A stretch of DNA of 64,000 nt. Source: Gilichinskyi gelida (GTDB taxonomy: Bacteria > Acidobacteriota > Thermoanaerobaculia > Gp7-AA8). Under the pieces are notes generated by a model. That model was not told where the DNA came from and made no database searches. It saw nothing but the letters and a program-made list of their open reading frames with translations. Where the stretch lies: assembly GCA_038040385.1 (NCBI GenBank), contig JBBPII010000022.1:1-64000 (forward strand). The letters run 5' to 3'. The position numbers and the translations under genes were made by a program. Positions 48,848 to 57,185 of the stretch are shown here, in pieces (positions within the stretch are counted from its first letter, which is position 1; each line of letters begins with the position of its first letter).

Positions 48848-49231
48848 TCAGTTGACTCCTCCCGGAACAGCGAGAGTGAACGGCTCGATTTCTGCGCGGA
48901 ACATTTCGCCCGCGGCAGTGCGCATGAAATAGGCGCCGTGCATCGAGCCGACGGAAGTGCGCAAGGGGCAGAAACTGGTGTACTCGAAGGCCTCGCCGGG
49001 CGCCAGCAGCGGCTGCTCGCCGACCACCCCCGGCCCCTCCACCCGCTCGGTGTTGCCGTCGGAGTCGGTGATGATCCACTCCCGGCTCATGAGCTGCGCG
49101 GTCTCGCCGCCGACGTTGGAGATACGCACCCGGTAGGCGAAGAAGAAGTAGTTCTCGCGCGGCTCGCTGCGCTCCTCGACGTAGACGCTCTCGACTTCGA
49201 CCCGGATGCCGCGGGTGGTGGTGTCGCTCAT
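48848..49231 (-). CDS. apaG: ApaG family protein
   Basis: 127 aa, the usual ApaG length. The pattern IRVEVESVYVEERSEPRENYFFFAYRVRISNVGGETAQLMSREWIITDSDG, VGEQPLLAPGEAFEYTSFCPLRTSVGSMHGAYFM is conserved throughout the ApaG family, a fibronectin-type III-like fold. ApaG is linked to Co2+/Mg2+ tolerance; its molecular role is unclear. It is the first gene of a two-gene minus unit with the Ig-like protein. Confidence 0.92.
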   Translation of the reverse strand: MSDTTTRGIRVEVESVYVEERSEPRENYFFFAYRVRISNVGGETAQLMSREWIITDSDGNTERVEGPGVVGEQPLLAPGEAFEYTSFCPLRTSVGSMHGAYFMRTAAGEMFRAEIEPFTLAVPGGVN

Positions 49232-49240
49232 TGTTCTCCC

Positions 49241-49315
49241 GTCATCCTGAGCGTAGCGAAGGATCTCAGTTTTTCGCGGCTGAGATCCTTCGCCGTCTCC
49301 GCGGCTCAGGATGAC
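49241..49315. repeat. Palindromic element, family A, copy 2
   Basis: 75 bp with outer arms GTCATCCTGAG / CTCAGGATGAC and inner arms GAAGGATCTCAG / CTGAGATCCTTC around a TTTTTCGCGG loop. It is inverted relative to the copy at 5552-5626. It fills the gap between divergent ApaG and DUF4403 genes. Confidence 0.85.
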
Positions 49316-49338
49316 GGGATGAATGGTACAACCTCGCG

Positions 49339-50667
49339 ATGCTCGCGCCCTTTCTCGCCGTCGCCGTCGAGCTCTCCACCATCGTCATCCCCATCCGCGC
49401 CTCGCTCGCGCCGCTGCTGCCGGCGCTCGAATCGCAGGTGCCGAAGAAGCAGGTCAAGCTCGACGCCTACGAACTCGATCCGAAGAGGCAGTTCGGCATC
49501 AAGTACCGCGTGGAGCGCGACCCGATCGCGCTGAACATGATCGGCAGCGGCCTTCACGCCACCACGACCGTGCACTACTCGATGGAAGGCTGCCGCCGTA
49601 CGGTGAAGCCGCTGATCCAGAACGTGGTGATGTGGCCGTGCGTCTCGTGCGGCTTCGGCGAGCCAACGCGCGAGGCCTACATCGCCGTCGACTCGCAACT
49701 GACGTGGGACGCGAACTGGCGGCTGCAGTCGCGCACCAAGGCGCGGCCGGTGGAGTTCCCCAACCGCTGCCGCGTCACCTTCGCCAACATCGACATCAGC
49801 AACTGGAAGATCGCGCCGTTCGTCAACCAACAGTTGCAGCAGGCGGCGAAGACCATCGACGCCAACACGCCGGCGCTCACCAACATCCGGCCGCAGGCGC
49901 AGCAGGTGTGGACGTCGCTGCAGGCGCCGCAGGAGATCGCGCCGCGCACCTGGCTGGTGATGGAGCCGGCCGAGGTGGCGATGGCGCCGATCGCCGGCGG
50001 GGGGCTGAACGTCACCAGCGCCATCGTGCTCCGCGCTCGGACCCGGGTGGTGGTCGGCGACCGTCCCGCCCCCTCTACCCGCCCCCTTCCGCCCCTGCGC
50101 ACCGTGCGCGACGCCGTGAGCGGCATTCGCATCCCCTTCAACGTCGAGCTGCCGTACGCCGAGGCCAGCCGGTTGTTGACAGAAAACTACGGCCGCCGGC
50201 GCTACCAGGACCTCGTCGTCGACACCATCCGCCTCTTCCCCGGCTCCGGCGACAAGCTCGGCGTGGAGGTCAATGTCGACTACCGCTCCTCTGCGGTGCG
50301 CAAATACCGCGGCCTGGTCCAACTGGAGGGAACACCCATCTTCGACCCGGCGACGCGCACCATCAGCCTCAAGGACCTCGACTACGCGCTCGACCCGAAG
50401 CGGCGCAGCCTCTTCCTGCGGATCGCCGACCGCTTCGCGCACGACGCGCTCCGGGCCCGGCTTGCGGAGAGCGCGCGATGGTCGATCGCGCCGCAGATCG
50501 CCACGGTGCGCGGCGAGATCCAGAAGGCGATGGTGCGGCCGCTCGCCCCGGGCGTCTTTCTCCGAGGGCGGATCGACGACATCACCCCGCGGGCCATCGG
50601 CCTTCACCCCGCCGCCATCGCCATCGACGTCGTGGCGACCGGAAGCGCGGAAGTAGAGATACGATGA
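49339..50667 (+). CDS. DUF4403 family protein
   Basis: 442 aa, signal-like N-terminus (MLAPFLAVAVELSTIVIPIRASL). The pattern STIVIPIRASLAPLLPALESQVPKKQV, TWDANWRLQSRTKARPVEFPNRCRVTFANIDISNWKIAPFVNQQL and IPFNVELPYAEASRLLTENYG is that of DUF4403, exported proteins with a tubular lipid-binding-like (SMP/LBP) fold. They may carry lipids across the periplasm. It is followed by the amidase remnant 4 nt later. Confidence 0.88.
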   Translation: MLAPFLAVAVELSTIVIPIRASLAPLLPALESQVPKKQVKLDAYELDPKRQFGIKYRVERDPIALNMIGSGLHATTTVHYSMEGCRRTVKPLIQNVVMWPCVSCGFGEPTREAYIAVDSQLTWDANWRLQSRTKARPVEFPNRCRVTFANIDISNWKIAPFVNQQLQQAAKTIDANTPALTNIRPQAQQVWTSLQAPQEIAPRTWLVMEPAEVAMAPIAGGGLNVTSAIVLRARTRVVVGDRPAPSTRPLPPLRTVRDAVSGIRIPFNVELPYAEASRLLTENYGRRRYQDLVVDTIRLFPGSGDKLGVEVNVDYRSSAVRKYRGLVQLEGTPIFDPATRTISLKDLDYALDPKRRSLFLRIADRFAHDALRARLAESARWSIAPQIATVRGEIQKAMVRPLAPGVFLRGRIDDITPRAIGLHPAAIAIDVVATGSAEVEIR

Positions 50668-50671
50668 CCCG

Positions 50672-51160
50672 ATGCGGGCCACGAAAGTAGAAGCCCACGA
50701 AAAGAGCTTCTTCGACACCGGCGTCGATTCCGGCGGCAAAAAGCACATCCTCACTCCATTCGAAGCCGCCGGCGTCCCCATAATCGGTTGCAAGCTGCAA
50801 AACGGCGACACGTCGTTCTATTACCAGGAAGAGGTGCCGAAGGACCGGATCGTCGTCCACTTCACGCAGGGTTACCTCAAGGGCGACGTCGACACGCTGA
50901 CCAAACCGAACAACCGCGCGCGGACGCACTTCGCGACCTTCACCGACGCGCAATACGACGCCACCATCAAGCTCCTGCGCTTCCTCACCGCGAAGTACGC
51001 CATCCCCGCCGCCTTCCTCCCGCCCGAGAAGCGCTATGGCATCGTGAACGACGTCGCGGAGTTCCGCGGCATCACCACGCACGTGAACTACCGCAAGGAT
51101 AAGTGGGACATCGGCCCGGCCTTCGACTGGGACCAGGTGGTGGCGGGGGTGACGGCGTGA
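50672..51160 (+). CDS. N-acetylmuramoyl-L-alanine amidase-like protein with a deleted core
   Basis: 162 aa. N-terminal GKKHILTPFEAAGVPIIG...DTSFYYQEEVPKDRIVVHFTQGYLKGDVDTLTKPNN and C-terminal THFATFTDAQYDATIKLLRFLTAKYAIPAAFLPPEKRYGI...ITTHVNYRKDKWDIGPAFDW are the two ends of an amidase_2-type protein. The central 60-80 residues that normally follow PNN (VSVPFVI..., the HLG His and the IGIEL strand) are missing, with the reading frame kept. So it lacks part of the active site and is a probable non-functional or specialised form. Confidence 0.7.
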   Translation: MRATKVEAHEKSFFDTGVDSGGKKHILTPFEAAGVPIIGCKLQNGDTSFYYQEEVPKDRIVVHFTQGYLKGDVDTLTKPNNRARTHFATFTDAQYDATIKLLRFLTAKYAIPAAFLPPEKRYGIVNDVAEFRGITTHVNYRKDKWDIGPAFDWDQVVAGVTA

Positions 51161-51170
51161 TTCCTCTGCA

Positions 51171-52205
51171 GTGAAGATCCTCCACCTCATCCCGTCGCTC
51201 ACCGGCGGCGGCGCGGAACGGCAGCTCGCATACCTCACGCATGAGATGCGCAGGCGCGGTCACCAAGTCCGGATCGCCTACAAGAGCGACGGTCCCGCGC
51301 CGTGGCAGGCGGAGGACCTGCCGGCGCACAGGCTGACGGCGAGCCGCCATCGGAATCCGCAATTCCTGCGAGAGATCGTCGCGCTGATCCGATCGTGGCG
51401 GCCGGACGTACTGCAGACCTGGTTCGTGGAGAGCGACATCGTCGGCGGCGTCGCCGCCGCGCTCACCCGGACCCCGTGGGTCCTGCGCGAGCCTTCCAGC
51501 GGTGAGTTCTACGCGGGCCGAATGAAGGCCTCGCTGCGTGTGATGGTCGCCCGCCTGGCTGCCGATGCGATCGTGGCGAACTCCGAGGGGGGAAGGGCGT
51601 ACTGGACGAGGCATGCGCGGCCGCGACTCATCTCGAACGCGGTGCCCATCGAAGACATCGATCTCGTGACGCCCGCGGACCTCGGCGCGGTGCCGTCGTT
51701 GGTCTACGCCGGCCGCCTGGAGAGCATGAAGAACGTCGACGTGTTCCTTGCGGCCGCGGCGCAGTTGAGTGAGGTCAGAGTCATCGTTTGCGGTATCGGT
51801 CCGCGCCGCGCGCGGCTCGAGCAGCTCGCCGCCGAGCTCCGCATCGCCGATCGCGTGCGTTTCACCGGCTACACCCGCGACATCTGGCCGATCGTCAAAG
51901 GCGCCGCTCTCTTCGTTTCCCTGAGCGATTTCGAGGGGAGCCCGAACGCCGTGCTCGAGGCCTTCGCCGCCGGAACGCCGGCGCTGCTCTCCGACATCGC
52001 CGCGCATCGCGCCATCGCCGACGATCGCTCGGCGTATTTCGTGCCGCTGGGCGACGTCGGCGCCACCGCGGCGGTCATGCGGCAGGCGCTGGCGGATCGC
52101 AGCGAGGCCGCCGCACGCGCGCGCAATGCGCGGTTGCGCGTCGCGTCATTGTCGAGCGCAGCGATGGCCGACGCCTACGAAGAGGTCTACCGAAGCCTCC
52201 TCTAG
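51171..52205 (+). CDS. GT-B family 4 glycosyltransferase
   Basis: 344 aa from a GTG start (MKILHLIPSLTGGGAERQLAYL). N-terminal acceptor domain, then the GT1/GT4 donor domain with LVYAGRLESMKNVDVFL, VCGIGPRRARLEQLAAEL, VRFTGYTRDIWPIVKGAALFVSLSDFEGSPNAVLEAFAAGTPALLSDI (the EGxPNxxLEA motif). A cytosolic or membrane-edge retaining glycosyltransferase, probably building cell-surface glycans. It stands alone between the amidase remnant and the M3 peptidase. Confidence 0.9.
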   Translation: MKILHLIPSLTGGGAERQLAYLTHEMRRRGHQVRIAYKSDGPAPWQAEDLPAHRLTASRHRNPQFLREIVALIRSWRPDVLQTWFVESDIVGGVAAALTRTPWVLREPSSGEFYAGRMKASLRVMVARLAADAIVANSEGGRAYWTRHARPRLISNAVPIEDIDLVTPADLGAVPSLVYAGRLESMKNVDVFLAAAAQLSEVRVIVCGIGPRRARLEQLAAELRIADRVRFTGYTRDIWPIVKGAALFVSLSDFEGSPNAVLEAFAAGTPALLSDIAAHRAIADDRSAYFVPLGDVGATAAVMRQALADRSEAAARARNARLRVASLSSAAMADAYEEVYRSLL

Positions 52206-52209
52206 CGAA

Positions 52210-54120
52210 TCACTCTCCCCGTATCTCCGCGAAAAACGCCTCACTCGACACCGCCCTCCCCAGAAACCGCTCCACCAGATCGCGCGCCGGCTCTTCGCTG
52301 CCGCGGCTGAGGATCATGCTGCGGAAGCGGCGGCCGGTCTCCTCGTTCATCAGGTCGGGTCCGAAGGCGGAGATCAGGTCGAGGGCGATGACTTTGGCCC
52401 ACATGTAGCCGTAGTAGCCGGCGGCGTAGCCGCTGGCGATGTGCTCGAAGGTGCCGGGGAATGCCGTCCCCTCGACGTAGCCCATCGGCGTCGCCGACTC
52501 CATCCGCTTCCACACCTCCATGGCCGGGCCGGGATCCTCGCCGGAAAGCGCCATGTCGAACGCGGCATAGAGATGCTGGCGGCCATAGTCGATGCCGGAG
52601 CCGAACTTCCGCGCGGCGCGCAGCCGCCGGACCAGCGACTCGTCGATGGCCGGGCAGCTCGCGCAGTGGTTGCGCATCAGCGCCAGGCTCTCCATCCGCG
52701 CCGCCCACTCCTCGTACATCTGCGACGGCGCCTCGACGAAGTCGCGCTCCACGCTGGTCCCGGAGTGCTGGTTGTATTCGGTCTCCGAGAGAACGCCGTG
52801 CAGCACGTGCCCGAACTCGTGCAGCAGGGTCTCCACCTCGCTGTGCGTGAGCCCTTGCCGGTTGAAGTTCGTGACCAGCGCGGAGATCGGCTTCCGTCCC
52901 GCGCGACGCGACACGCCGCGCACCGGCCAAGCCGCGGCGTGCTTGTATTTGTCGGGACGGGGATAGAGATCGAGATAAATGCCGCCAATCAGATCGCCGC
53001 TCACCGCATCCTTCACGTCGAGGTAGAGCACGTCCTCGTGCCACAGCGGCACGATGGCCTCCTCGAAGCGGATGCCGTACAGCCGCTCGGTGATCTCCAG
53101 CATCCAGCGCAGAGTGGGCACGGTGGGAAAGTAGTCGCGCAGCGCTTCCTGGTCCACGGCATAGCGTTGTTCGCGCAGCCGCTCGCGGTAGTACATGACG
53201 TCCCAGCGGTTGATCGGCGCGCCCTTGATCTCCGCCAGCTCGCCGAGGTCGTGGATCTCGCATTCGGTGACGACGTTTTTCACCTCGTCGAGGAATCGCG
53301 ACACCGTCTCCGGGTTCTCCACCATGCGCCGCTTGGTGACGTAATGCGCGTAGCTGGCCACGCCGTAGAGATCGGCGATCTCCTTCCGCAGCGCCACGAT
53401 CTCGTCGAGGATCTCCAGATTGCGCGCCGTGCCGCGGTTGCTGTTGGCGATGTAGTAGCGCTTCCGCGCCTCCTCGTTCGCCCCGTTCATCATGAACGGC
53501 AGGTAGTCGGGGTAGTCGAAGCCGACGACGATGTTCCCCTCCTCATCCCTCGGCACCCGCTCCAGGTACGGCTGCGGCAGACCCTCGCATTCCTGCGAGG
53601 TGAAGTGCAGCACGGTCTTGTTCTCACGGATGTTCTTGCCGAACTCCTGCGCCAGCTCGGTGAGCCGCTCGGAGATCTCCTTGAATCGCTGCCGCTTCTC
53701 GGGCGGCAAGGCCACGCCGCTGTCCTCGAACGCCTCGAGCAGGTCCTTTTGCATCTGCTTCTGCGCGCCGGTCGACGGCACCACGCGCCGCACGCGCTCG
53801 TAGAGCTGTTCGTTCTGAAAAAGCTCGGTCATGAAGACCGACTCTTCGATGAGCGCGCGGTCGGCGGCGTCGCGCACCGCGGCGTCGGGATGGACGCTGT
53901 TGAACAAGGAGATCGGCCCGTAGGCGTCCTCCAGTCCGATGGCCACTCGATCCCACGCTTCCAGCACCCCCGCGGCGGTCACCCCTTCGAGCGGCAGCCG
54001 CTCGATCTCCTCGAGCGCCACGCGCGCTTCGGCGAGCGAACGGGCGGCGGCTTTCGGCAGCTCGTCCGCATCGAAAACGGCGATGGTGGCGCGCTCGTTG
54101 AGAGTGATGGTATCGGCCAT
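52210..54120 (-). CDS. M3 family metallopeptidase (oligopeptidase)
   Basis: 636 aa, no signal peptide. The zinc motif H434-E435-F-G-H438 is present within LLHEFGHVLHGVLSETEYNQHSGTSVERDFVEAPSQMYEEW, as in thimet oligopeptidase and oligopeptidase A-like enzymes. The N-terminal helical region and the C-terminal YAAGYYGYMWAKVIALDL are also typical. It degrades short peptides in the cytosol. Converges with the glycosyltransferase, 4 nt apart. Confidence 0.9.
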   Translation of the reverse strand: MADTITLNERATIAVFDADELPKAAARSLAEARVALEEIERLPLEGVTAAGVLEAWDRVAIGLEDAYGPISLFNSVHPDAAVRDAADRALIEESVFMTELFQNEQLYERVRRVVPSTGAQKQMQKDLLEAFEDSGVALPPEKRQRFKEISERLTELAQEFGKNIRENKTVLHFTSQECEGLPQPYLERVPRDEEGNIVVGFDYPDYLPFMMNGANEEARKRYYIANSNRGTARNLEILDEIVALRKEIADLYGVASYAHYVTKRRMVENPETVSRFLDEVKNVVTECEIHDLGELAEIKGAPINRWDVMYYRERLREQRYAVDQEALRDYFPTVPTLRWMLEITERLYGIRFEEAIVPLWHEDVLYLDVKDAVSGDLIGGIYLDLYPRPDKYKHAAAWPVRGVSRRAGRKPISALVTNFNRQGLTHSEVETLLHEFGHVLHGVLSETEYNQHSGTSVERDFVEAPSQMYEEWAARMESLALMRNHCASCPAIDESLVRRLRAARKFGSGIDYGRQHLYAAFDMALSGEDPGPAMEVWKRMESATPMGYVEGTAFPGTFEHIASGYAAGYYGYMWAKVIALDLISAFGPDLMNEETGRRFRSMILSRGSEEPARDLVERFLGRAVSSEAFFAEIRGE

Positions 54121-54183
54121 GCGAGGCGGCAGATTCTACGGCAGCAGCAACCATTCCAGTGCAAATCGCGTACATAGGTTTGT

Positions 54184-55047
54184 ATGCGCATACTCACCGC
54201 GTTTGTCGCGGCTTTGACGGCCGTTTCCCTATCCGCCCAGACCCCGCTCATCGACCAGGGACGCGCCGCCCTCGCGCGCGGCGACGCCGACGCCGCCATC
54301 GCCCTCTACGAGAAGGCCGTGGCCCAGACGCCGAACAGCGCCGAGGCCCACTACGGGCTGGGAGGGGCGTACGGCACCAAGGCGCAGCGAAGCGGGATGT
54401 TCTCCGCGGCGAAGCTGGCCGGCAAGACGAAGGGGGAGTTCGAGAGGGCCGTGTCGCTGAATCCGAACTACCTCGAGGCCCGCTTCGGGCTGGTGGAGTT
54501 CTACGCCATCGCCCCCGGCTTCATGGGCGGCAGCTACGACAAGGCGTTCGAGCAGGCGCGGGAGATCAAGAAGCGCGATGCGCTCATGGGTTATCGCGCA
54601 TTCGCCGTCGTCTACTCGCAGCAGAAGAAGCCGGAACTGGCCAAGAAGGAGTTCACCGACGCCGTCGCTGCTCACCCGAATTCCGGGCGGGCGCACACCT
54701 ACCTGGCGCAGCATCTGGCCAACAACGAGAAGAACTACAAGGCCGCCTTCGAAGAGCTCGAGACAGCGATCAGGCTCGAGCCCAGCTACATGTCGGCGTG
54801 GTATGCGCTCGGTCGCACCGCTGGAGTCGCCGGCACGAACCTGGCGCGCGGCGAGGAGACGCTCAGGAAGTACCTCGGATACACGCCGAAGGAGAATGAG
54901 CCCTCGCATGCCGGCGCACACTACTGGCTCGGCGCGATCTACGAAAAGCAGGGGCGCAAGGCCGACGCGAAGCAGAGCTACCAGACGGCGCTGAAGCTCA
55001 ATCCGTCCCTGAAGCAAGCGTCGGAGGCGCTGAAGCGGGTCTCGTGA
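54184..55047 (+). CDS. Exported tetratricopeptide repeat protein
   Basis: 287 aa with a signal peptide (MRILTAFVAALTAVSLSA). Six or so TPR units can be seen (for example LARGDADAAIALYEKAVAQTPNSAEAHYGLGGAYG, YKAAFEELETAIRLEPSYMSAWYALGRTAG, AHYWLGAIYEKQGRKADAKQSYQTALKLNP). Likely a periplasmic scaffold. Its last 50 bp overlap the converging M23 peptidase gene. Confidence 0.87.
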   Translation: MRILTAFVAALTAVSLSAQTPLIDQGRAALARGDADAAIALYEKAVAQTPNSAEAHYGLGGAYGTKAQRSGMFSAAKLAGKTKGEFERAVSLNPNYLEARFGLVEFYAIAPGFMGGSYDKAFEQAREIKKRDALMGYRAFAVVYSQQKKPELAKKEFTDAVAAHPNSGRAHTYLAQHLANNEKNYKAAFEELETAIRLEPSYMSAWYALGRTAGVAGTNLARGEETLRKYLGYTPKENEPSHAGAHYWLGAIYEKQGRKADAKQSYQTALKLNPSLKQASEALKRVS

Positions 55048-55585
55048 GGATCGGGTAAGGATCGATCGGATCGCCCTTCCACCATTCTTTCCCCGCCGTG
55101 AGCCGGGCGATGGCGAAGTGCAGATGCGGAGTCCCCGCCGGCGCGTTCCCGGTCGTGCCGACGTAGCCGATCACCTCGCCGCGCTTCACGCGAATCCCTT
55201 CCCGGATGCCGCGTGCGTAGCGGTCGAGATGGGCGTAGTAGTAGACGAAGGTCTCGTCGCCGTCGAACTGGTAGATGCTGATGCCCCCCGCCCGGCTGGT
55301 GAAGAGCTTGCGAACGGTGCCGTCGACCGCCGCGACCACCGGCGTCCCGCGCGGCGCGAGGATGTCCATGGCGTGGTGCACGTGCCCCGCGCGGGCCTGA
55401 TCGAAAGTGGACTTGAGGGCGGAGGGCGGGACGCCCAGGACGGGCATAGCGAGGTCGTTCGCCGTTGGCTGTTGGCCGTTGGCCGAGACAGAAGGCACGC
55501 TTGGCTTTTCGGCCAACGGCCAACTGCCAACGGCGAACGACGTTGCCGCGAAGGCAACCAACGCGATCCTGAACATCCAACGCAT
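54998..55585 (-). CDS. M23 family metallopeptidase with repeat-derived linker
   Basis: 195 aa. A signal peptide (MRWMFRIALVAFAATSFA) leads into residues about 15-44 (SWPLAEKPSVPSVSANGQQPTAN) that are encoded by the family D palindromic repeat at 55454-55541. The M23 core follows: HHAMDILAPRGTPVVAAVDGTV, DETFVYYYAHLDRYA and GTPHLHFAI, giving the H-x(3)-D and HxH zinc ligands. It is an endopeptidase-like envelope enzyme acting on peptidoglycan cross-links. The 3' end overlaps the TPR gene by 50 bp. Confidence 0.88.
   Translation of the reverse strand: MRWMFRIALVAFAATSFAVGSWPLAEKPSVPSVSANGQQPTANDLAMPVLGVPPSALKSTFDQARAGHVHHAMDILAPRGTPVVAAVDGTVRKLFTSRAGGISIYQFDGDETFVYYYAHLDRYARGIREGIRVKRGEVIGYVGTTGNAPAGTPHLHFAIARLTAGKEWWKGDPIDPYPILTRPASAPPTLASGTD
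55454..55541. repeat. Palindromic element, family D, copy 2, inside the M23 gene
   Basis: An 88-bp inverted repeat with 33-bp arms that match at all but one base: left begins GTCGTTCGCCGTTGGC, right is its reverse complement ending GCCAACGGCGAACGAC. It lies wholly within the coding sequence of the M23 peptidase, just after the signal peptide. The family D copy at 27842-27909 shares the GTTGGCxGTTG and GTTGGCCG arms. Confidence 0.88.
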
Positions 55586-55608
55586 AGCACCGTCATAATG
55601 CCCAGGGG

Positions 55609-56490
55609 ATGCCCGAACTTCCCGATGTGACCGTCTACGTCGAGGCGCTGCAGAAGCGCCTTGTGGGTCAGTCGCTTACAAAGATGCGTCTGGCAAGTCC
55701 GTTCGTGCTCCGGACCGTCGAGCCGTCCCCCTCCGAGGCCGCCGGACGCCGCGTCAAGGACATCCGTCGCGTGGGTAAGCGCATTGTCTTGGAGCTCGAA
55801 GGCGAGCTCTTCATCGTCATCCACCTGATGATCGCTGGCCGGTTCAAGTGGCTTGCGCCCAACGCCAAGATCCCCGGCAAGGTCGGGCTCGCCGCATTCG
55901 ACTTCCCGAACGGGACGCTGTTGCTGACCGAGGCGGGGTCGAAGCGGCGGGCGGCAATCCACATCGTTCGCGGCGCGGCGGGCCTCGCGGAGCACGATCG
56001 CGGCGGCTTGGAGCCGCTGGCGATGACTCTCATCGAGTTCAGCGACGCGCTCACCCGCGAGCGCCACACGCTGAAGCGCTCGCTGACCGACCCGCACCTC
56101 TTCAGCGGCATCGGTAACGCCTACTCCGACGAGATCCTCCACCGCGCCCGCCTCTCGCCGGTGCAGATGTCGACGAACCTCTCCGAGGAGGAGATCGTGC
56201 GGCTGTACGACGCCATCCGCGGCACGCTCATCGACTGGACCGACCGCCTCCGCCGCGACGCCGGCGACGGCTTCCCCGAGAAAGTCACCGCCTTCCGCGA
56301 GGGAATGGCCGTCCACGGCCGTTACAACCAGCCGTGCCCGGTCTGCGGCACCCCCGTCCAGCGGATCGTCTACTCGGAGAACGAGACCAACTACTGCGCC
56401 CGCTGCCAGACCGGCGGCCGTCTGTTGGCCGACCGCGCACTGTCGCGCCTGCTGCATGGGGATTGGCCGAAGTCGATCGACGAACTGTGA
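55609..56490 (+). CDS. Fpg/Nei family DNA glycosylase/AP lyase
   Basis: 293 aa. The N-terminus MPELPDV provides the catalytic N-terminal Pro and Glu after Met removal; the H2TH region (FSGIGNAYSDEILHRARLSP) and the zinc finger CPVCGTPVQRIVYSENETNYCARC (about residues 244-267) are complete. It excises oxidised bases such as 8-oxoguanine or oxidised pyrimidines and nicks the strand. Starts 23 nt after the divergent M23 gene. Confidence 0.9.
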   Translation: MPELPDVTVYVEALQKRLVGQSLTKMRLASPFVLRTVEPSPSEAAGRRVKDIRRVGKRIVLELEGELFIVIHLMIAGRFKWLAPNAKIPGKVGLAAFDFPNGTLLLTEAGSKRRAAIHIVRGAAGLAEHDRGGLEPLAMTLIEFSDALTRERHTLKRSLTDPHLFSGIGNAYSDEILHRARLSPVQMSTNLSEEEIVRLYDAIRGTLIDWTDRLRRDAGDGFPEKVTAFREGMAVHGRYNQPCPVCGTPVQRIVYSENETNYCARCQTGGRLLADRALSRLLHGDWPKSIDEL

Positions 56491-56493
56491 CGT

Positions 56494-56560
56494 TGGGGTT
56501 GCGCGGTTGCGAGGCCCCTCCCACCCCGCAACCCCGCAACCTCGCAACCCCGCAACCTCT
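56494..56560. repeat. Palindromic element, family C, copy 2
   Basis: GGGGTTGCGCGGTTGCGAGG on the left and CCTCGCAACCCCGCAACC-like sequence on the right, with repeated CCCGCAACC units between. It shares the GGGGTTGCG arms of the element at 12605-12703. The gap between Fpg and the sigma factor gene holds nothing else recognisable. Confidence 0.75.
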
Positions 56561-56597
56561 AACCTTCACCATCCACAGGCGTCTACACGCCAGAACC

Positions 56598-57185
56598 ATG
56601 ACGTCATCGTCCCTCGCCGTAGACTTCCCGAGGCCCGTGACCACCACCGCGAAGCAAACCGACGATCTCCGGCTGGCCGGCGGATGCGCCGCGGGTGAGT
56701 CCGACTCGTTCGCCGAGGTCTATCGCCGGTTCGGAGAACGGATGAAATCGATCGCCTTCAACCACCTCGCCAACATCGCCGACGCGGAAGACGCGGTGCA
56801 GGAGACCTTCGTCAAACTGCACCGCGCGGCGAGCGGCTTCACCGGTGAGGCGGCGTTCTCGACGTGGCTCTACCGGATTCTCGTCAACACCTGCCTCGAC
56901 GCGCTCCGCCGGCGCCGGCGGCGCATCCAGGAGGCGCCCATCGACGACGAGATCTCTTTCGGCCGCGCGGGGGTGAGCGTCGACGACGCTAAGCGGATGA
57001 CGCTGCGCAAGATGCTGGCCGAGCTGCCGGAGCAGCGCCGCAGCGTCTTCATGCTGTTCGAAGTGGAAGGCCTCAGCCACACCGAGATCGGCGAGATCCT
57101 CGACATCAGCGAAGGCAATTCGAAGTGGATCCTCTTTGCCACGAAAAAGCAGTTGCAGGAAGCGTGGCGCGGGAAGCAACTATGA
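56598..57185 (+). CDS. ECF-type RNA polymerase sigma factor
   Basis: 195 aa from ATG 56598. Region 2 (FAEVYRRFGERMKSIAFNHLANIADAEDAVQETFVKLHRAAS) and region 4 (LAELPEQRRSVFMLFEVEGLSHTEIGEILDISEGNSKWILFATKKQL) are complete. The gene downstream starts 4 nt before its stop and encodes a zinc-motif transmembrane protein that is very likely its anti-sigma factor, forming a sigma/anti-sigma/DUF4097 operon. Confidence 0.92.
   Translation: MTSSSLAVDFPRPVTTTAKQTDDLRLAGGCAAGESDSFAEVYRRFGERMKSIAFNHLANIADAEDAVQETFVKLHRAASGFTGEAAFSTWLYRILVNTCLDALRRRRRRIQEAPIDDEISFGRAGVSVDDAKRMTLRKMLAELPEQRRSVFMLFEVEGLSHTEIGEILDISEGNSKWILFATKKQLQEAWRGKQL

Noticed and set aside
52126..54177. A 683-codon plus-strand frame opposite the M3 peptidase
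   Set aside because: Antisense to a clear M3 gene with HEFGH. The translated sequence is Arg/Val/His/Gln-rich with no domain, so it is a codon-bias shadow.
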